Shown here piece after piece: positions 26,530 to 35,193 of a DNA stretch of 64,000 nucleotides (position 1 is the stretch's first letter; every line of letters begins with the position of its first letter). The stretch covers positions 2,128,001-2,192,000 of the forward strand of contig CP012156.1 in assembly GCA_001602435.1 (NCBI GenBank), read 5' to 3'. This DNA is from Hyphomonadaceae bacterium UKL13-1. Its GTDB lineage: Bacteria; Pseudomonadota; Alphaproteobacteria; Caulobacterales; Aquidulcibacteraceae. The notes under the pieces are model-generated. The model searched no databases. It was not told the DNA's origin and was given only the letters and a program-made list of their open reading frames with translations. The translations under genes and the position numbers were made by a program.

Positions 26530-27533
26530 TGATCGGACTCCAGCGTGCGGCGACGGACGGCAATCCAGATGAAGATGGGCGCGCCGATCAAAGCGGCGAC
26601 TACGCCGAGCTTGAGCTCTTGGCCTGTGGGCACGAGCCTCGCGATCAGATCTGCGACCACCAGCACGAGGCCGCCTAACAAGGCTGCGGGCAATAGGGTG
26701 CGCGCCGGGTCATGGCCCACGAGTGGTCGCACCAAATGCGGCGCGATAATGCCAACAAAGCCGACCGCCCCTGCAACAGAGACCGCCGCCCCGGTCAAAA
26801 GCCCTGTCCCCAGCACCACCCAGATGCGCGAACGGCCAACATCTAAACCGATTGCGCTGGCGGCCTCTTCGCCCAAGGTCAAAGCCCGCAGGCCAGGTGC
26901 CGCCAACCCGATCGCGATAGCGCCTGCCACAAGGAAGGGCGCGGCTAGCAACAGGTCTTCCAGCGAACGATTGGCGACCGATCCCATCATCCAATTCATC
27001 ATGTCCGACAAGGTGAAAGGATTGGGGGCCAGATTGAGGAGGAGTGACATAAAGGCCCCAGCGAGGCTGGATATCCCAACGCCCACGAGCACCAAAGTCA
27101 CAACCGATTGGACTCGTGGCGCGACGAGGGCGAGTAGTCCTGTCGCGAGCAAGGCCCCAGCGATAGCGGCTAAGGGCAACACCCAAGGCGAAACCTGCAC
27201 AAAGCCCCAGTAAATCGTGATGACGGCAAACAGGCTGGACATCGCCGAAACGCCCAGCACGCCGGGCTCTGCCAATGGATTGCGTAAGAGGCCTTGTAGC
27301 GCTGCCCCACTGCCCGCCAGCGCCATGCCAACGACAAAGGCCGCCAAGGCGCGAGGGAGACGAATTTCCCAGACAATCAACTCTGCTTGCGCATCCCCTG
27401 CCCCGACAAAGGCAGCCAATAGGCGATTAAGCGGTAAAGGTGTGACGCCCATCAAGCAGGAGGCAGCAAGCGCCAGCACGCTCAAAACCACCAATGTCAG
27501 GATCAAAGTCGGCGTGTGGTTTTGCACCTTCAT
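26526..27533 (-). CDS. btuC: FecCD-family permease (BtuC-like)
   Basis: This 335-residue inner-membrane permease has about ten hydrophobic helices and the FecCD motifs LPRALAAFVVGMALAGSGA near the N-terminus, GVLGVSAMSSLFAV, GAVGFVGIIAPHLVR and a C-terminal GAPIFIWIAVRR. The ATG at 27533 overlaps the binding-protein gene stop by 4 bp; the longer frame to 27623 lies inside that gene. It would import cobalamin from the periplasm together with the binding protein and ATPase. Confidence 0.93.
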   Translation of the reverse strand: MKVQNHTPTLILTLVVLSVLALAASCLMGVTPLPLNRLLAAFVGAGDAQAELIVWEIRLPRALAAFVVGMALAGSGAALQGLLRNPLAEPGVLGVSAMSSLFAVITIYWGFVQVSPWVLPLAAIAGALLATGLLALVAPRVQSVVTLVLVGVGISSLAGAFMSLLLNLAPNPFTLSDMMNWMMGSVANRSLEDLLLAAPFLVAGAIAIGLAAPGLRALTLGEEAASAIGLDVGRSRIWVVLGTGLLTGAAVSVAGAVGFVGIIAPHLVRPLVGHDPARTLLPAALLGGLVLVVADLIARLVPTGQELKLGVVAALIGAPIFIWIAVRRRTLESDQ

Positions 27534-28414
27534 GGCTGCAAATCCTTGGGCCAAGCGCCCGTCTTGGCGTGGATGCTGCGACCTGTAGCGGCCATCGCCT
27601 CCATGGCGTCGACCATAAACCACCCATTACAAGCTGTTGCGCCACCATCAAGGCGGGCAACTGGCAGGTCGGTCAGCATCTGGCGCACCAGCGGATGGCG
27701 CGCTTGGCTCCAATAATCCTGATGTGGGCTTTGCGCGGTAAAGAAGGCTGTCACCACCATGGCTGGCTGCTCGGTTGCCAAGCGCTCTAGGGGTAGCGGA
27801 TTCCAGCCCTTTTGTGTTTGAAAATTGACCAGCCCTGCCTTGACCATCATGCGATCAACGAGTGAGCCCGGCCCGGTGGTTACGCCACCTGGGGTAACAT
27901 AAAGGGCTGAAACCTGTGGCGCGGGCTTTAGACTTGTAAGCCTGCGATCGAAGTCAGCCACCAAGGCCTCGCCGCGCGCGGGTTGGCCTAAGGCTTCGGC
28001 GGCTTCGCGCACATTGGTGCGAACAGCGGTGAAATCCTCGCCCCAGCCGATTTGATGGACTTTGATGCCCGCCCTTTCGAGAAACGGCACCATCTGCGGC
28101 CCACCACCGTAAGAGCGGACAACCACATCCGGCTTGAGGGCCAAAATCGTCTCCGCATCTGGGCGAACCTGCCTCAAGCCCTTGGCTTCGGCGCGCATGA
28201 AGGAGAAGTCTCGTGTGGCATCGGGCGAGACCGCAACAATGGAAGCCCGGTTTGCCAGCTTGATGACAAATTGGTCGGCACAAAAATCGAGTGACACAAC
28301 GCGCAACGGCGCTTTGCCCTGATTGTAAGGGGCCACAGCGCCTTGTGGCTGCGGCGAGGAACACCCCGCCGCAACCGATAAGCAGAAGACAAGGACCAGT
28401 TTAGAAGGTCGCAC
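27530..28414 (-). CDS. btuF: Cobalamin-type ABC transporter substrate-binding protein (BtuF-like)
   Basis: This 294-residue periplasmic lipoprotein of the helical-backbone BtuF/FhuD class has a compact lipobox signal (LSVAAGC) and the family pattern RVVSLDFCADQFVIKL near the start of the mature part, then ILALKPDVVV and a C-terminal GRSIHAKTGAWP. Start choice is uncertain: the GTG at 28414 gives an ideal short signal and has GGTGGGG upstream, with a 14-bp overlap of btuB; ATG 28450 is the alternative but has no ribosome site. Substrate assigned from operon and riboswitch. Confidence 0.85.
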   Translation of the reverse strand: MRPSKLVLVFCLSVAAGCSSPQPQGAVAPYNQGKAPLRVVSLDFCADQFVIKLANRASIVAVSPDATRDFSFMRAEAKGLRQVRPDAETILALKPDVVVRSYGGGPQMVPFLERAGIKVHQIGWGEDFTAVRTNVREAAEALGQPARGEALVADFDRRLTSLKPAPQVSALYVTPGGVTTGPGSLVDRMMVKAGLVNFQTQKGWNPLPLERLATEQPAMVVTAFFTAQSPHQDYWSQARHPLVRQMLTDLPVARLDGGATACNGWFMVDAMEAMAATGRSIHAKTGAWPKDLQP

Positions 28415-30368
28415 GTAGCCCCACCAATGTCTGTCGCCGTGGCGAGCCATAGCCGGTGATTGTCTCATAAATCTCATCACCCGCATTTTCGACGCGGGCA
28501 AAGACGGTCCAATGGGCATTGATCTTCTGGCTCGCCCGCAAGGTCACCAGATCATAGCCCTTGATCACCACCGTGTTGCTCGCATTGTTGAAGCTATCGC
28601 CTATACGCGAATAGGTCGCCGAGACATCGAGACCAAAGTCGAACACATAGCCGATGGTGGTAAAGCCCGTCTCCTTGGCGCGACGCGGCAGAAGGCGATT
28701 GAAATTGGCTGTACCGCGAACTTTGTTGCGCGCATCCAAGGTCGCAAAGCCTGCCGACAGGCTAAGTTGCGGGGTTGGCTTGGCTTCCAACGTGAATTCG
28801 GTGCCATCGGCTTTGGTGCGGGCAATATTGTCATAGGTCCCGCTTGGACGCCCGACGCAAATGGCCGCCGTATTGCCAAAGCACGAGACAAAGTCGATCT
28901 GGTTGATCGTGTCACGCTGGAAATAAGTGATCGACCCGATCAAGCTGCGTGAGAACCAAGCCTGTTGCACCCCGATTTCTGCCGAGCTCGCTTCTTCGGG
29001 TTGTAGCTTGGCATTGCCAAAGTTGGAGAAGAGCTGAAATGGCGTCGGGGACTTGAAGCCATCGGCCAGGGCCGCCCGCACAATTGTGTTGCCTTGGTTC
29101 AGGGAAGCCGCAAGCGTTGCCCGCGTATTCAGGGCTTCGCCAAAGCTATCATGGTCGGTCCAGCGCACCCCCAAGGTCGCCGTCAACCAAGACGCAGGCG
29201 AGGCTTGGCCCTGCAAATAAAGCGCGCTTAACTCGCTCTTGGCCCGCAAGGGGCTGGGGTTAGGATTGGAAACCGATGGGCTGGCCGTCCGCAGACGGGA
29301 TTGCTCAAACTCACCCCCACCTACAATCTGGAACTGTGGCGTCACGTCCAAGCTTGATTGAAACTCTGCCCGCCGATTGGTGCCATTGCCGACAAAGGTG
29401 TTTTGAACGGCCAAAGTGGGGTTCAGATTGGTGCGGTCGGTCTGGGTTTCACTAATCCCAAAGCGCGTGCGCGACCGGCCGTCTAACAAAGTCAGATTTG
29501 CACCCGTATAGACGATCAATTCCTCGGTCTTTGATCTCTCTAATGTGTCAGCCAACACGAAACTGGGCGCGGGGAAGCCATCGATACCCACATCGCTATC
29601 CGACCAAAAGACGCGTGCTTCCAAGCTCAAGTGATCATTGAAGGCATAGTCGAGGCGACTTTGCGCAAGTGTGTTTTTATAGCCATCGCGCTCTTTGCCC
29701 GCCTTGGCCGAACTGACACCATCGGTCTCAAACTGACCTCCGGCTAGAACATAGGAAAGGTCGCCGATCTGCCCACGCACCGAGCCGCGCGCCCGCTTGG
29801 TGTTTAAATCCCCGCCTTCTAGCGTGACCGAGGCCCCGAACGGCACATCGCCCGAACGTGTGATAATCTGCACCACGCCCCCCATGGCTTGGCTGCCATA
29901 CAAAGTCGACTGCGGCCCACGCAGCACTTCAATCCGTTCGAGATTGCCAACCAACAAATTGGCGAAGTTAAACCCGCCACCGGGGCCAGATGGATCGTTA
30001 AGCTTCACCCCGTCGATCAAAAGGACAGTCTGGTCGCTTTCCGCACCGCGGATGCGCACCGTGGTCAGACTGCCGACCCCACCCGTCCGGCTAAAGGCAA
30101 CGCCTGGTACATCACGCAACAGGTCAATCACAGGAATGGACTGGGCGCGGGCAATCGCGGGGGCATCAATCACCGTAACCGAGGAACCAACCCGCGACGC
30201 CCGCGTTGGAGTCCGAGTAGCGGTGACCACAATGGCTTCAGCTTGCCCGGCTGCCGGGGCGGCTAAGGCGCTTTGCGCGGCGACAGAAGTGACAAAGGCG
30301 AAGGGGGAAAGTGCCACACTGACGGGCACGAGTAGTGTTCTTGCCAAGAGGCAAAGTTTGCGTGTCAT
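28401..30368 (-). CDS. btuB: TonB-dependent cobalamin receptor (BtuB-like)
   Basis: This 655-residue outer-membrane receptor has a signal peptide to about residue 33, then a TonB-box-like segment (EAIVVTATRTP), the plug domain (VIDLLRDVPGVAFSRTGG, VRIRGAESDQTVLLIDGVKLND, GPQSTLYGSQAMGGVV) and a 22-strand barrel ending in VGLRATF, with the terminal Phe needed for barrel assembly. The plug wording is close to BtuB. The ATG at 30368 (MTRKLC) is chosen because the longer frame runs into the riboswitch. It is the first gene of the B12 uptake operon. Confidence 0.92.
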   Translation of the reverse strand: MTRKLCLLARTLLVPVSVALSPFAFVTSVAAQSALAAPAAGQAEAIVVTATRTPTRASRVGSSVTVIDAPAIARAQSIPVIDLLRDVPGVAFSRTGGVGSLTTVRIRGAESDQTVLLIDGVKLNDPSGPGGGFNFANLLVGNLERIEVLRGPQSTLYGSQAMGGVVQIITRSGDVPFGASVTLEGGDLNTKRARGSVRGQIGDLSYVLAGGQFETDGVSSAKAGKERDGYKNTLAQSRLDYAFNDHLSLEARVFWSDSDVGIDGFPAPSFVLADTLERSKTEELIVYTGANLTLLDGRSRTRFGISETQTDRTNLNPTLAVQNTFVGNGTNRRAEFQSSLDVTPQFQIVGGGEFEQSRLRTASPSVSNPNPSPLRAKSELSALYLQGQASPASWLTATLGVRWTDHDSFGEALNTRATLAASLNQGNTIVRAALADGFKSPTPFQLFSNFGNAKLQPEEASSAEIGVQQAWFSRSLIGSITYFQRDTINQIDFVSCFGNTAAICVGRPSGTYDNIARTKADGTEFTLEAKPTPQLSLSAGFATLDARNKVRGTANFNRLLPRRAKETGFTTIGYVFDFGLDVSATYSRIGDSFNNASNTVVIKGYDLVTLRASQKINAHWTVFARVENAGDEIYETITGYGSPRRQTLVGLRATF

Positions 30369-30509
30369 TGATTTTAGTTGGCCGCTGATCCACGGCCAAT
30401 CCTCCTTGCATGCAAGAGTGGCGGGTGCGCACCATGCGCCCCACGTCCTGCAGTCGTTGCATCGGAGGTAAACTCCGGCCTTCCCGCTGACCCTGGCAGG
30501 ACGGACGAA

Positions 30510-30712
30510 CGACGGCGATGGCAGGTCTCCCGACTTACGGGTCACGGCTTTGTTTCGGCCTTCCCGAACCCATTTGGGGCCCAGTGGCACATCTTGGCTT
30601 TGGCCAAGAGAAACGCGGCTATCCGCTTACGGTCGCAGGCACGGCTGCTGATTTGAGGGCTAACCCTCGCACAGCATTCCCTTTTCACCCCAGTTTCCTG
30701 AGGCACCATCTA
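30510..30712 (-). ncRNA. Cobalamin riboswitch (AdoCbl family)
   Basis: Read on the minus strand the leader has the conserved cobalamin riboswitch parts in order: GGTGCC at the 5' end (30707-30702), the GGTGAAAAGGGAA core, GCCACTG (30588-30582), GGGAAGGC (30565-30558), and the B12 box AGTCGGGAGACCTGCC (30535-30520). It ends about 140 bp before the btuB start. Binding of adenosylcobalamin should switch off the btuB-F-C-D operon. The start and end are estimated to about 10 bases. Confidence 0.93.
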
Positions 30713-30789
30713 ACTGAGAGGTTATCAGCAAGCGCTGGCTTTGCCAAGCGCGACCTCCTGCCACACAAAGATGATAGGAGGCCGCCTGA

Positions 30790-30936
30790 TTATTTGTTCG
30801 CCGACATCATAGCGATGATGGAGATCAAAACGATGGCCGCAGCCAAGGACACGGCGAGAACCGTTGTCATCCCTTTGACGCGAACGCCTTGACGCGCTTC
30901 GTCGCCAGTTTTGACGATGGGAGGGTCTTCAATCAT
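30790..30936 (-). CDS. Small single-span membrane protein, 48 residues
   Basis: This short gene has a perfect AGGAGG site 7 bases before its ATG. The product has a polar N-terminus (MIEDPPIVKTGDEARQG) and one hydrophobic helix (about residues 24-45: TVLAVSLAAAIVLISIIAMM), ending in SANK. It starts 9 bp after the stop of the PRC-barrel gene, so the two form an operon. Similar tiny tail-anchored proteins with an EARQG motif occur in other Alphaproteobacteria, as far as I recall; function unknown. Confidence 0.75.
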   Translation of the reverse strand: MIEDPPIVKTGDEARQGVRVKGMTTVLAVSLAAAIVLISIIAMMSANK

Positions 30937-30945
30937 GCTCGCCTC

Positions 30946-31305
30946 CTATATGCTGGCCGCGCCGTCGGCCCATTTTTGATCGGTCGTGCCGGTCAAATCA
31001 AAGGAGCGATCGGGGCCATTGGCCAATTCTTCATCGGTTAGATTGACGACATAGCCGTCGGGCAGCTCCCGAAAGGTCAGCAGACCCCAAGCAATTGGAT
31101 AACCGCCTTCGCCTAGGCCCATAAATCCACCAAAATTCATCACCGCATAGGCCACTTGGCCCGTGCGCTTGTTGATCATGATGTGCTTGATCGTGCCAAT
31201 TCGGTCGCCCGAAGGCCGGTAAACGCCAACGCCTTCAACCTTAGAACTGGAGATCAGGATCGCATCGGTTTGTTCGACGATTTTGTTGATGTTCTCTTCG
31301 TGCAT
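30946..31305 (-). CDS. PRC-barrel domain protein
   Basis: This 119-residue soluble protein holds a PRC-barrel domain (about 15-100): ILISSSKVEGVGVYRPSGD followed by IGTIKHIMINKRTGQVAYAVM and a GGFMGLGEGGYPIAW turn. Such proteins are common in Alphaproteobacteria and often linked to stress or envelope functions, without a proven activity. The ATG at 31305 has GGAAA upstream; ATG 31317 in frame is nearly as good. It is followed by a 48-residue membrane peptide gene. Confidence 0.85.
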   Translation of the reverse strand: MHEENINKIVEQTDAILISSSKVEGVGVYRPSGDRIGTIKHIMINKRTGQVAYAVMNFGGFMGLGEGGYPIAWGLLTFRELPDGYVVNLTDEELANGPDRSFDLTGTTDQKWADGAASI

Positions 31306-31437
31306 GACGGTTTCCATTTCAAAGTGGGAGAACCGATCAAACGCATGAGGCCGTTGGGGGTTCCGGCGTGGGGCGGGGGCAGTCAAAAACGACAGCACAG
31401 CCGCACTTTACAGAAAGCCTTCAAAAAGCTTGTCGTA

Positions 31438-31456
31438 TGTACCATTGAGTGGTACA
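31438..31456. promoter_or_regulatory. Palindromic operator of the higBA operon
   Basis: TGTACCA and TGGTACA flank a 5-base centre (31438-31456), a perfect 7-bp inverted repeat, 31 bp before the higB start. HigA-type antitoxins bind such palindromes over their own promoter, so autoregulation is inferred. Confidence 0.6.
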
Positions 31457-31486
31457 AAAACTCTAGAATTTTAGCGGAGCTACTTC

Positions 31487-31783
31487 TTGATCATTGGGTT
31501 TCGGCATCATTGGCTTTTGGACTTCTTCTCCGAAGATCAAAGCTCTCGCCTTATCCCTTCTGATTTGGAGACCCGCCTGTTTCGAAAATTGCAAATGATC
31601 GACGATGCGACAACTGACGCCGACTTGAGAGTTCCGCCCAGCAACCACTTTGAAAAGTTGCGGGGCAATTTACAAGGCTATCATTCAATCCGGGTGAACA
31701 AGCAGTGGCGCTTGATCTTCCGATGGAACGGCGCGCGCGGGGAAGCAAGCGACCTTTATCTCGACGATCATTCTTACCAGTGA
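31487..31783 (+). CDS. higB: HigB-family toxin
   Basis: This 98-residue RelE/ParE-superfamily toxin is expected to cut mRNA on the ribosome. It shows the HigB layout: FRHHWL near the start, PSDLETRLFRKLQMIDDA, the LRGNLQGYHSIRVNKQWRLIFRW core with the catalytic-type Arg/Lys, and a C-terminal YLDDHSYQ. The start is a TTG at 31487 with GCGGAGC upstream. It precedes its antitoxin by 10 bp, in the toxin-first order typical of higBA. Confidence 0.9.
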   Translation: MIIGFRHHWLLDFFSEDQSSRLIPSDLETRLFRKLQMIDDATTDADLRVPPSNHFEKLRGNLQGYHSIRVNKQWRLIFRWNGARGEASDLYLDDHSYQ

Positions 31784-31793
31784 GGACACCAAA

Positions 31794-32102
31794 ATGATCA
31801 CTTCCAAACGTCGCCCGGCCAGTGTTGGCGAGATTCTTGTTGAGGAATTCATGGGGCCATTGGGCCTTACGCAAGGTGCATTGGCCGAAGCCATGGGCGT
31901 TCAACGCAAACATGTGAACGAGCTTTGCAATGGCCGCCGCGCCGTGACCGCACCAACCGCGTTGATCTTGGCCCGCGTGTTCGGCAATAGCGCCGACTTT
32001 TGGCTCAATACCCAAAGGCGGATGGATTTGTGGGAAGCTATCCATTCACCCAAGGAAGCAGAGAGGATCGCGCGCGCAAAGCCACTGACATTTGCGGCTT
32101 AG
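31794..32102 (+). CDS. higA: HigA-family antitoxin, XRE helix-turn-helix
   Basis: This 102-residue antitoxin has the HigA/VapI pattern: RRPASVGEILVEEFMGPLGLTQ, then the helix-turn-helix GALAEAMGVQRKHVNELCNGRR, then ALILARVFGNSADFWLNTQRRMDLWEA. It should neutralise the HigB protein upstream and repress the operon through the palindrome at 31438. Confidence 0.92.
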   Translation: MITSKRRPASVGEILVEEFMGPLGLTQGALAEAMGVQRKHVNELCNGRRAVTAPTALILARVFGNSADFWLNTQRRMDLWEAIHSPKEAERIARAKPLTFAA

Positions 32103-32415
32103 TGCTAAGCGATCGAAAGGTTGCGGCCATTGGAGAAGGGAACTCGCAAGGCGGCAATTTACGGCGAAGTGTCTCATCTGGTGCGCAAGCGCTAAACTGA
32201 ATGGTGATCGCGCGGCAATGGGCCTTCGGAATACTAGGTCTGACCGCCATTGACCTAATGACACTATTTATGCCAAAAACCGGACAAGTCTGCGTCTCCA
32301 ATTGGGATATTTACATGCTGCTCCCGAACCATAGGGCGAAAACATGGTCCCGCACTGTGTCAGCAATCCTTCGTTTGCCTGACTGCCTTAACGTCTTTCG
32401 GTGGCGGCAGGTGGC
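32103..32415. other. Gap without a supported gene
   Basis: No reading frame here has family features or a good ribosome site. A small perfect hairpin (GCTTAG-TG-CTAAGC) directly follows the higA stop but has no T-run. The rest looks like ordinary intergenic sequence and presumably contains the promoter of the GST-like gene. Confidence 0.5.
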
Positions 32416-33486
32416 ATGACGGAGCAGCCTTACACCTTGTATGGGCTCAAGCTTTCCTATTTCACGGGCAAACTCGAAGCCTATCTGCGCGCCAAGGGCA
32501 TTGCGTTCAAGTTCGTCGAGATGAAATTGGCCGACTTCCAACGGTGCGCCAGAGAAACTGGGGTGGCCCAGATGCCGCAACTCCTCACCCCGCAGTGGGC
32601 TTGGCTGACCGACACAACAGCCATAATCGCACATTTTGAGGACCATGTGGCCGAGCCACGTTTTCGCCCATCAACGGCAAGTGGTGTCTTTCTGAGCCGC
32701 TTGCTTGAAGATGCTTTCGATGAATGGCTTTGGCGCCCTGCCCTTTACTATCGCTGGGCATTTGCGGAGGATTCCCGGCTGATGGGGCGCCAAATCGCCA
32801 GAACCCTACTGCGCGACCTGCCTGCACCGCTGTGGCTTCGTAGCTTTTGGATAACGAAGCGCCAACAATTCGAATATCTACGCGGTGACGGCGTGACCCG
32901 CGAAAACAGCCCCGCCATAGAACGCCATTACCTAATTCTGCTCGATCTGTTGGAGCCGGTTTTTGCTGCACGGCCCTTTCTGTTCGGCGATCGACCCTGC
33001 GAAGCCGATTTCGGGCTTTTCGGCCCCATGTTTCGCCATTTCTCGCACGACCCAACCCCGGCAGCCATCCTGAGGGAGCGGGCACCAAATGTCTTGCGAT
33101 GGACAGCAGATTTATGGGCTACGACGCCGGATAATCTTGCCAGTGCCACCCCCGTCGCAGGTGCGCCTGCCGATCTTGACCCGCTGCTCCAATGTATCGG
33201 AGCGGACTATCTGCCCTACCTCAAAGCCAATTTGGAGGCAGTCGCCAACAAAGCCCCGCGCGTCCGTTTCGAGAGTTTCGGCGGCCAGTTTGAAATTCCC
33301 GCCTCGCCCTATCGCGCAGACGGCTGGCTGAACCTATGTCGACAATTCGCGGCACTTTCAAAAGCCGAACAGAGCAAAGTTTCTGCGCGCATTGGTTTCG
33401 AGATCAAATTGGACAGCAAAGCGCTGAACTTTAGCCAATCGGTGCCGACGAAGGGCGGCAAAATAGCAAACAGGCATTGGGAATAA
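32416..33486 (+). CDS. Glutathione S-transferase family protein
   Basis: This 356-residue protein starts with a thioredoxin-like GST N-terminal domain (YTLYGLKLSYFTGKLEAYLRAKG, then GVAQMPQLLTP with the cis-Pro and TDTTAIIAHFED) followed by a helical C-terminal domain (SRLLEDAFDEWLWRPA, FGDRPCEADFGLFG). It is longer than usual GSTs (about 220), with about 100 extra C-terminal residues. Substrate unknown. ATG 32416 has AGGTGG upstream and is preferred over GTG 32401. It is the last chromosomal gene before the integrase region. Confidence 0.82.
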   Translation: MTEQPYTLYGLKLSYFTGKLEAYLRAKGIAFKFVEMKLADFQRCARETGVAQMPQLLTPQWAWLTDTTAIIAHFEDHVAEPRFRPSTASGVFLSRLLEDAFDEWLWRPALYYRWAFAEDSRLMGRQIARTLLRDLPAPLWLRSFWITKRQQFEYLRGDGVTRENSPAIERHYLILLDLLEPVFAARPFLFGDRPCEADFGLFGPMFRHFSHDPTPAAILRERAPNVLRWTADLWATTPDNLASATPVAGAPADLDPLLQCIGADYLPYLKANLEAVANKAPRVRFESFGGQFEIPASPYRADGWLNLCRQFAALSKAEQSKVSARIGFEIKLDSKALNFSQSVPTKGGKIANRHWE

Positions 33487-33642
33487 TGCTTAGACTCGCG
33501 GGATAAACCCAGCCAAGCCAGCAATCACAGAGGCAAGAAAACTGGCGGAGACGGAGACGGCCAAAAGTGTCCGCCCAATCGTTTCAAAGAGAGTAGATTT
33601 GCTCCTAAAATTATGATATAATTCAGTTTATTGGACATACCC

Positions 33643-33719
33643 TGTTTCGAAGTGTTTCGAATTGTTTCGTTCTAGGGCCTCCATTTCGTGGGTATTTCGT
33701 GGGTACAAAGTCGTGGGTA
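33643..33719. repeat. Direct repeats before the integrase (arm-type sites?)
   Basis: Three copies of TGTTTCG at 10-bp spacing (33643, 33653, 33663) are followed by three copies of TCGTGGGTA (33686-33694, 33697-33705, 33711-33719). They lie 40-115 bp before the integrase start, where P4-type integrases often have arm-binding repeats near the attachment site. No tRNA gene is seen here, and the att core cannot be fixed without the other end of the element. Confidence 0.5.
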
Positions 33720-33756
33720 TTTCTTGTGTGAAGCCTCATAAATTGGATAAATAGCC

Positions 33757-34971
33757 ATGCCACATGCGCGCAACAAACTTACAGCTTTGGCCGTGAAGTC
33801 GATCAACACCGTCGGCAAGCACGCCGATGGTAATGGCCTATTCCTTCAAGTCACTGCCAATCCCAAAACTGGCGAACTCCGCAAATCTTGGCTGGTTCGA
33901 TTTACACCCTTGAATGGCAAGGTGCGCGAAGCCGGAGTTGGCGGCGTGGATCTGGTTACGCTTGCGCAAGCGCGCGAGAAGACATTGGAAATCCGAAAGA
34001 ATGCCAAGTCCGGTACTGATGTGGTCGTCGCTAAGGTCGAGGTTCGCCAAGAAGCCGTGCGGCAACGAGCGGCTAGCATGACTTTCGCTCAATGCGCCGA
34101 AGCCTATATCAAAGCGCATGAAAGTGGTTGGAAAAACGATAAGCACAAAACGCAATGGACGAACACTATCAAGATGTATGCCTACCCAGTTCTCGGTAAA
34201 GTCGCCGTGCAGGACATTAACATTGGCATGATCATGAAGGTGCTTGACCCGATTTGGCAAACCAAGACCGAAACCGCCAGCCGCCTTCGCGGACGACTTG
34301 AGAACATCCTAGATTGGGCAAGGGTGCGGGAATATCGCACCGGCGAAAATCCGGCCCGATGGCGCGGGCATTTGGAGAAGGCGCTCCCTGCCCGAAACAA
34401 AGCCAAGACGGTCAAACATCACGCCGCATTGCCTATCGACGAGTATCCGGCCTTCATGTCCAAGCTGCGGGAGCAAACCGGTGTAGGTCCCCTCGCCTTT
34501 CAATTTGCTATTCTGACAGCCGCACGCACCAGTGAGGCCATTGCCGCACGCTGGGATGAGATCGACTTGAACGACAAGTCCTGGACAGTTCCAGCCGACC
34601 GAATGAAGGCAGGCCGTATCCACCGGGTGCCACTTTCAACCGCCACCATGGCCGTCCTGAAAGAAGTGCGCGGCCTCGATCCTGTCTATGTGTTCCCCGG
34701 CCTGAAAGGGGGCAAGCCAATCTCCAACATGGCGTTCCTGATGACCCTGCGCCGCATGAAGCGCGACGACCTGACCGCCCACGGTTTCCGCTCAACCTTC
34801 CGGGATTGGGCCGCAGAGCGCACTGACTTCCAGAATGAAGTTGCAGAAGCTGCTTTGGCTCATGTGATCTCAAACCAAGCCGAGGCAGCTTACCGGCGGG
34901 GCGATCTGTTTGAGAAGCGGAGGGCGCTGATGGAGGCCTGGGGGGTGTTTGGGTGCAGCTCTGCCATTTGA
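33757..34971 (+). CDS. Tyrosine-type integrase (P4/DUF4102 type)
   Basis: This 404-residue site-specific recombinase has an N-terminal arm-binding DUF4102 domain (LTALAVKSINTVGKHADG, then GLFLQV), a core-binding SAM-like domain (about 105-200) and a catalytic domain. The catalytic residues are visible: Arg in TAARTSEAI, His and Arg in HGFRSTFRDW, His in ALAHV and Tyr in AYRRGD. It should integrate and excise the conjugative element whose genes fill the rest of the window. No excisionase is adjacent, but an AlpA-like protein is encoded at 42133-42624. Confidence 0.95.
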   Translation: MPHARNKLTALAVKSINTVGKHADGNGLFLQVTANPKTGELRKSWLVRFTPLNGKVREAGVGGVDLVTLAQAREKTLEIRKNAKSGTDVVVAKVEVRQEAVRQRAASMTFAQCAEAYIKAHESGWKNDKHKTQWTNTIKMYAYPVLGKVAVQDINIGMIMKVLDPIWQTKTETASRLRGRLENILDWARVREYRTGENPARWRGHLEKALPARNKAKTVKHHAALPIDEYPAFMSKLREQTGVGPLAFQFAILTAARTSEAIAARWDEIDLNDKSWTVPADRMKAGRIHRVPLSTATMAVLKEVRGLDPVYVFPGLKGGKPISNMAFLMTLRRMKRDDLTAHGFRSTFRDWAAERTDFQNEVAEAALAHVISNQAEAAYRRGDLFEKRRALMEAWGVFGCSSAI

Positions 34972-35193
34972 TTCTAGAACCCGCTGACGCTAACGCACGA
35001 CACAAAAAAAAGGCCGATTTCGACTAAATGTCTTGCGCTTACTCCCCTGACTTATTGCTGTACTCTGGCTTCTGCAGAAATCGAAGCTGAAAGCAGTGGT
35101 GCAGTCGTTTTTGTAGAGCCGTTACAAGTCCATCTTGCGGGTCGCTGCGATGTAGCCCGCTTCCCCTCTTCTTGTTTCCGCCATTGCCAGTCA

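Noticed and set aside
32103..32120. GCTTAG-TG-CTAAGC after higA as a terminator
   Set aside because: The loop is only two bases and no T-run follows.
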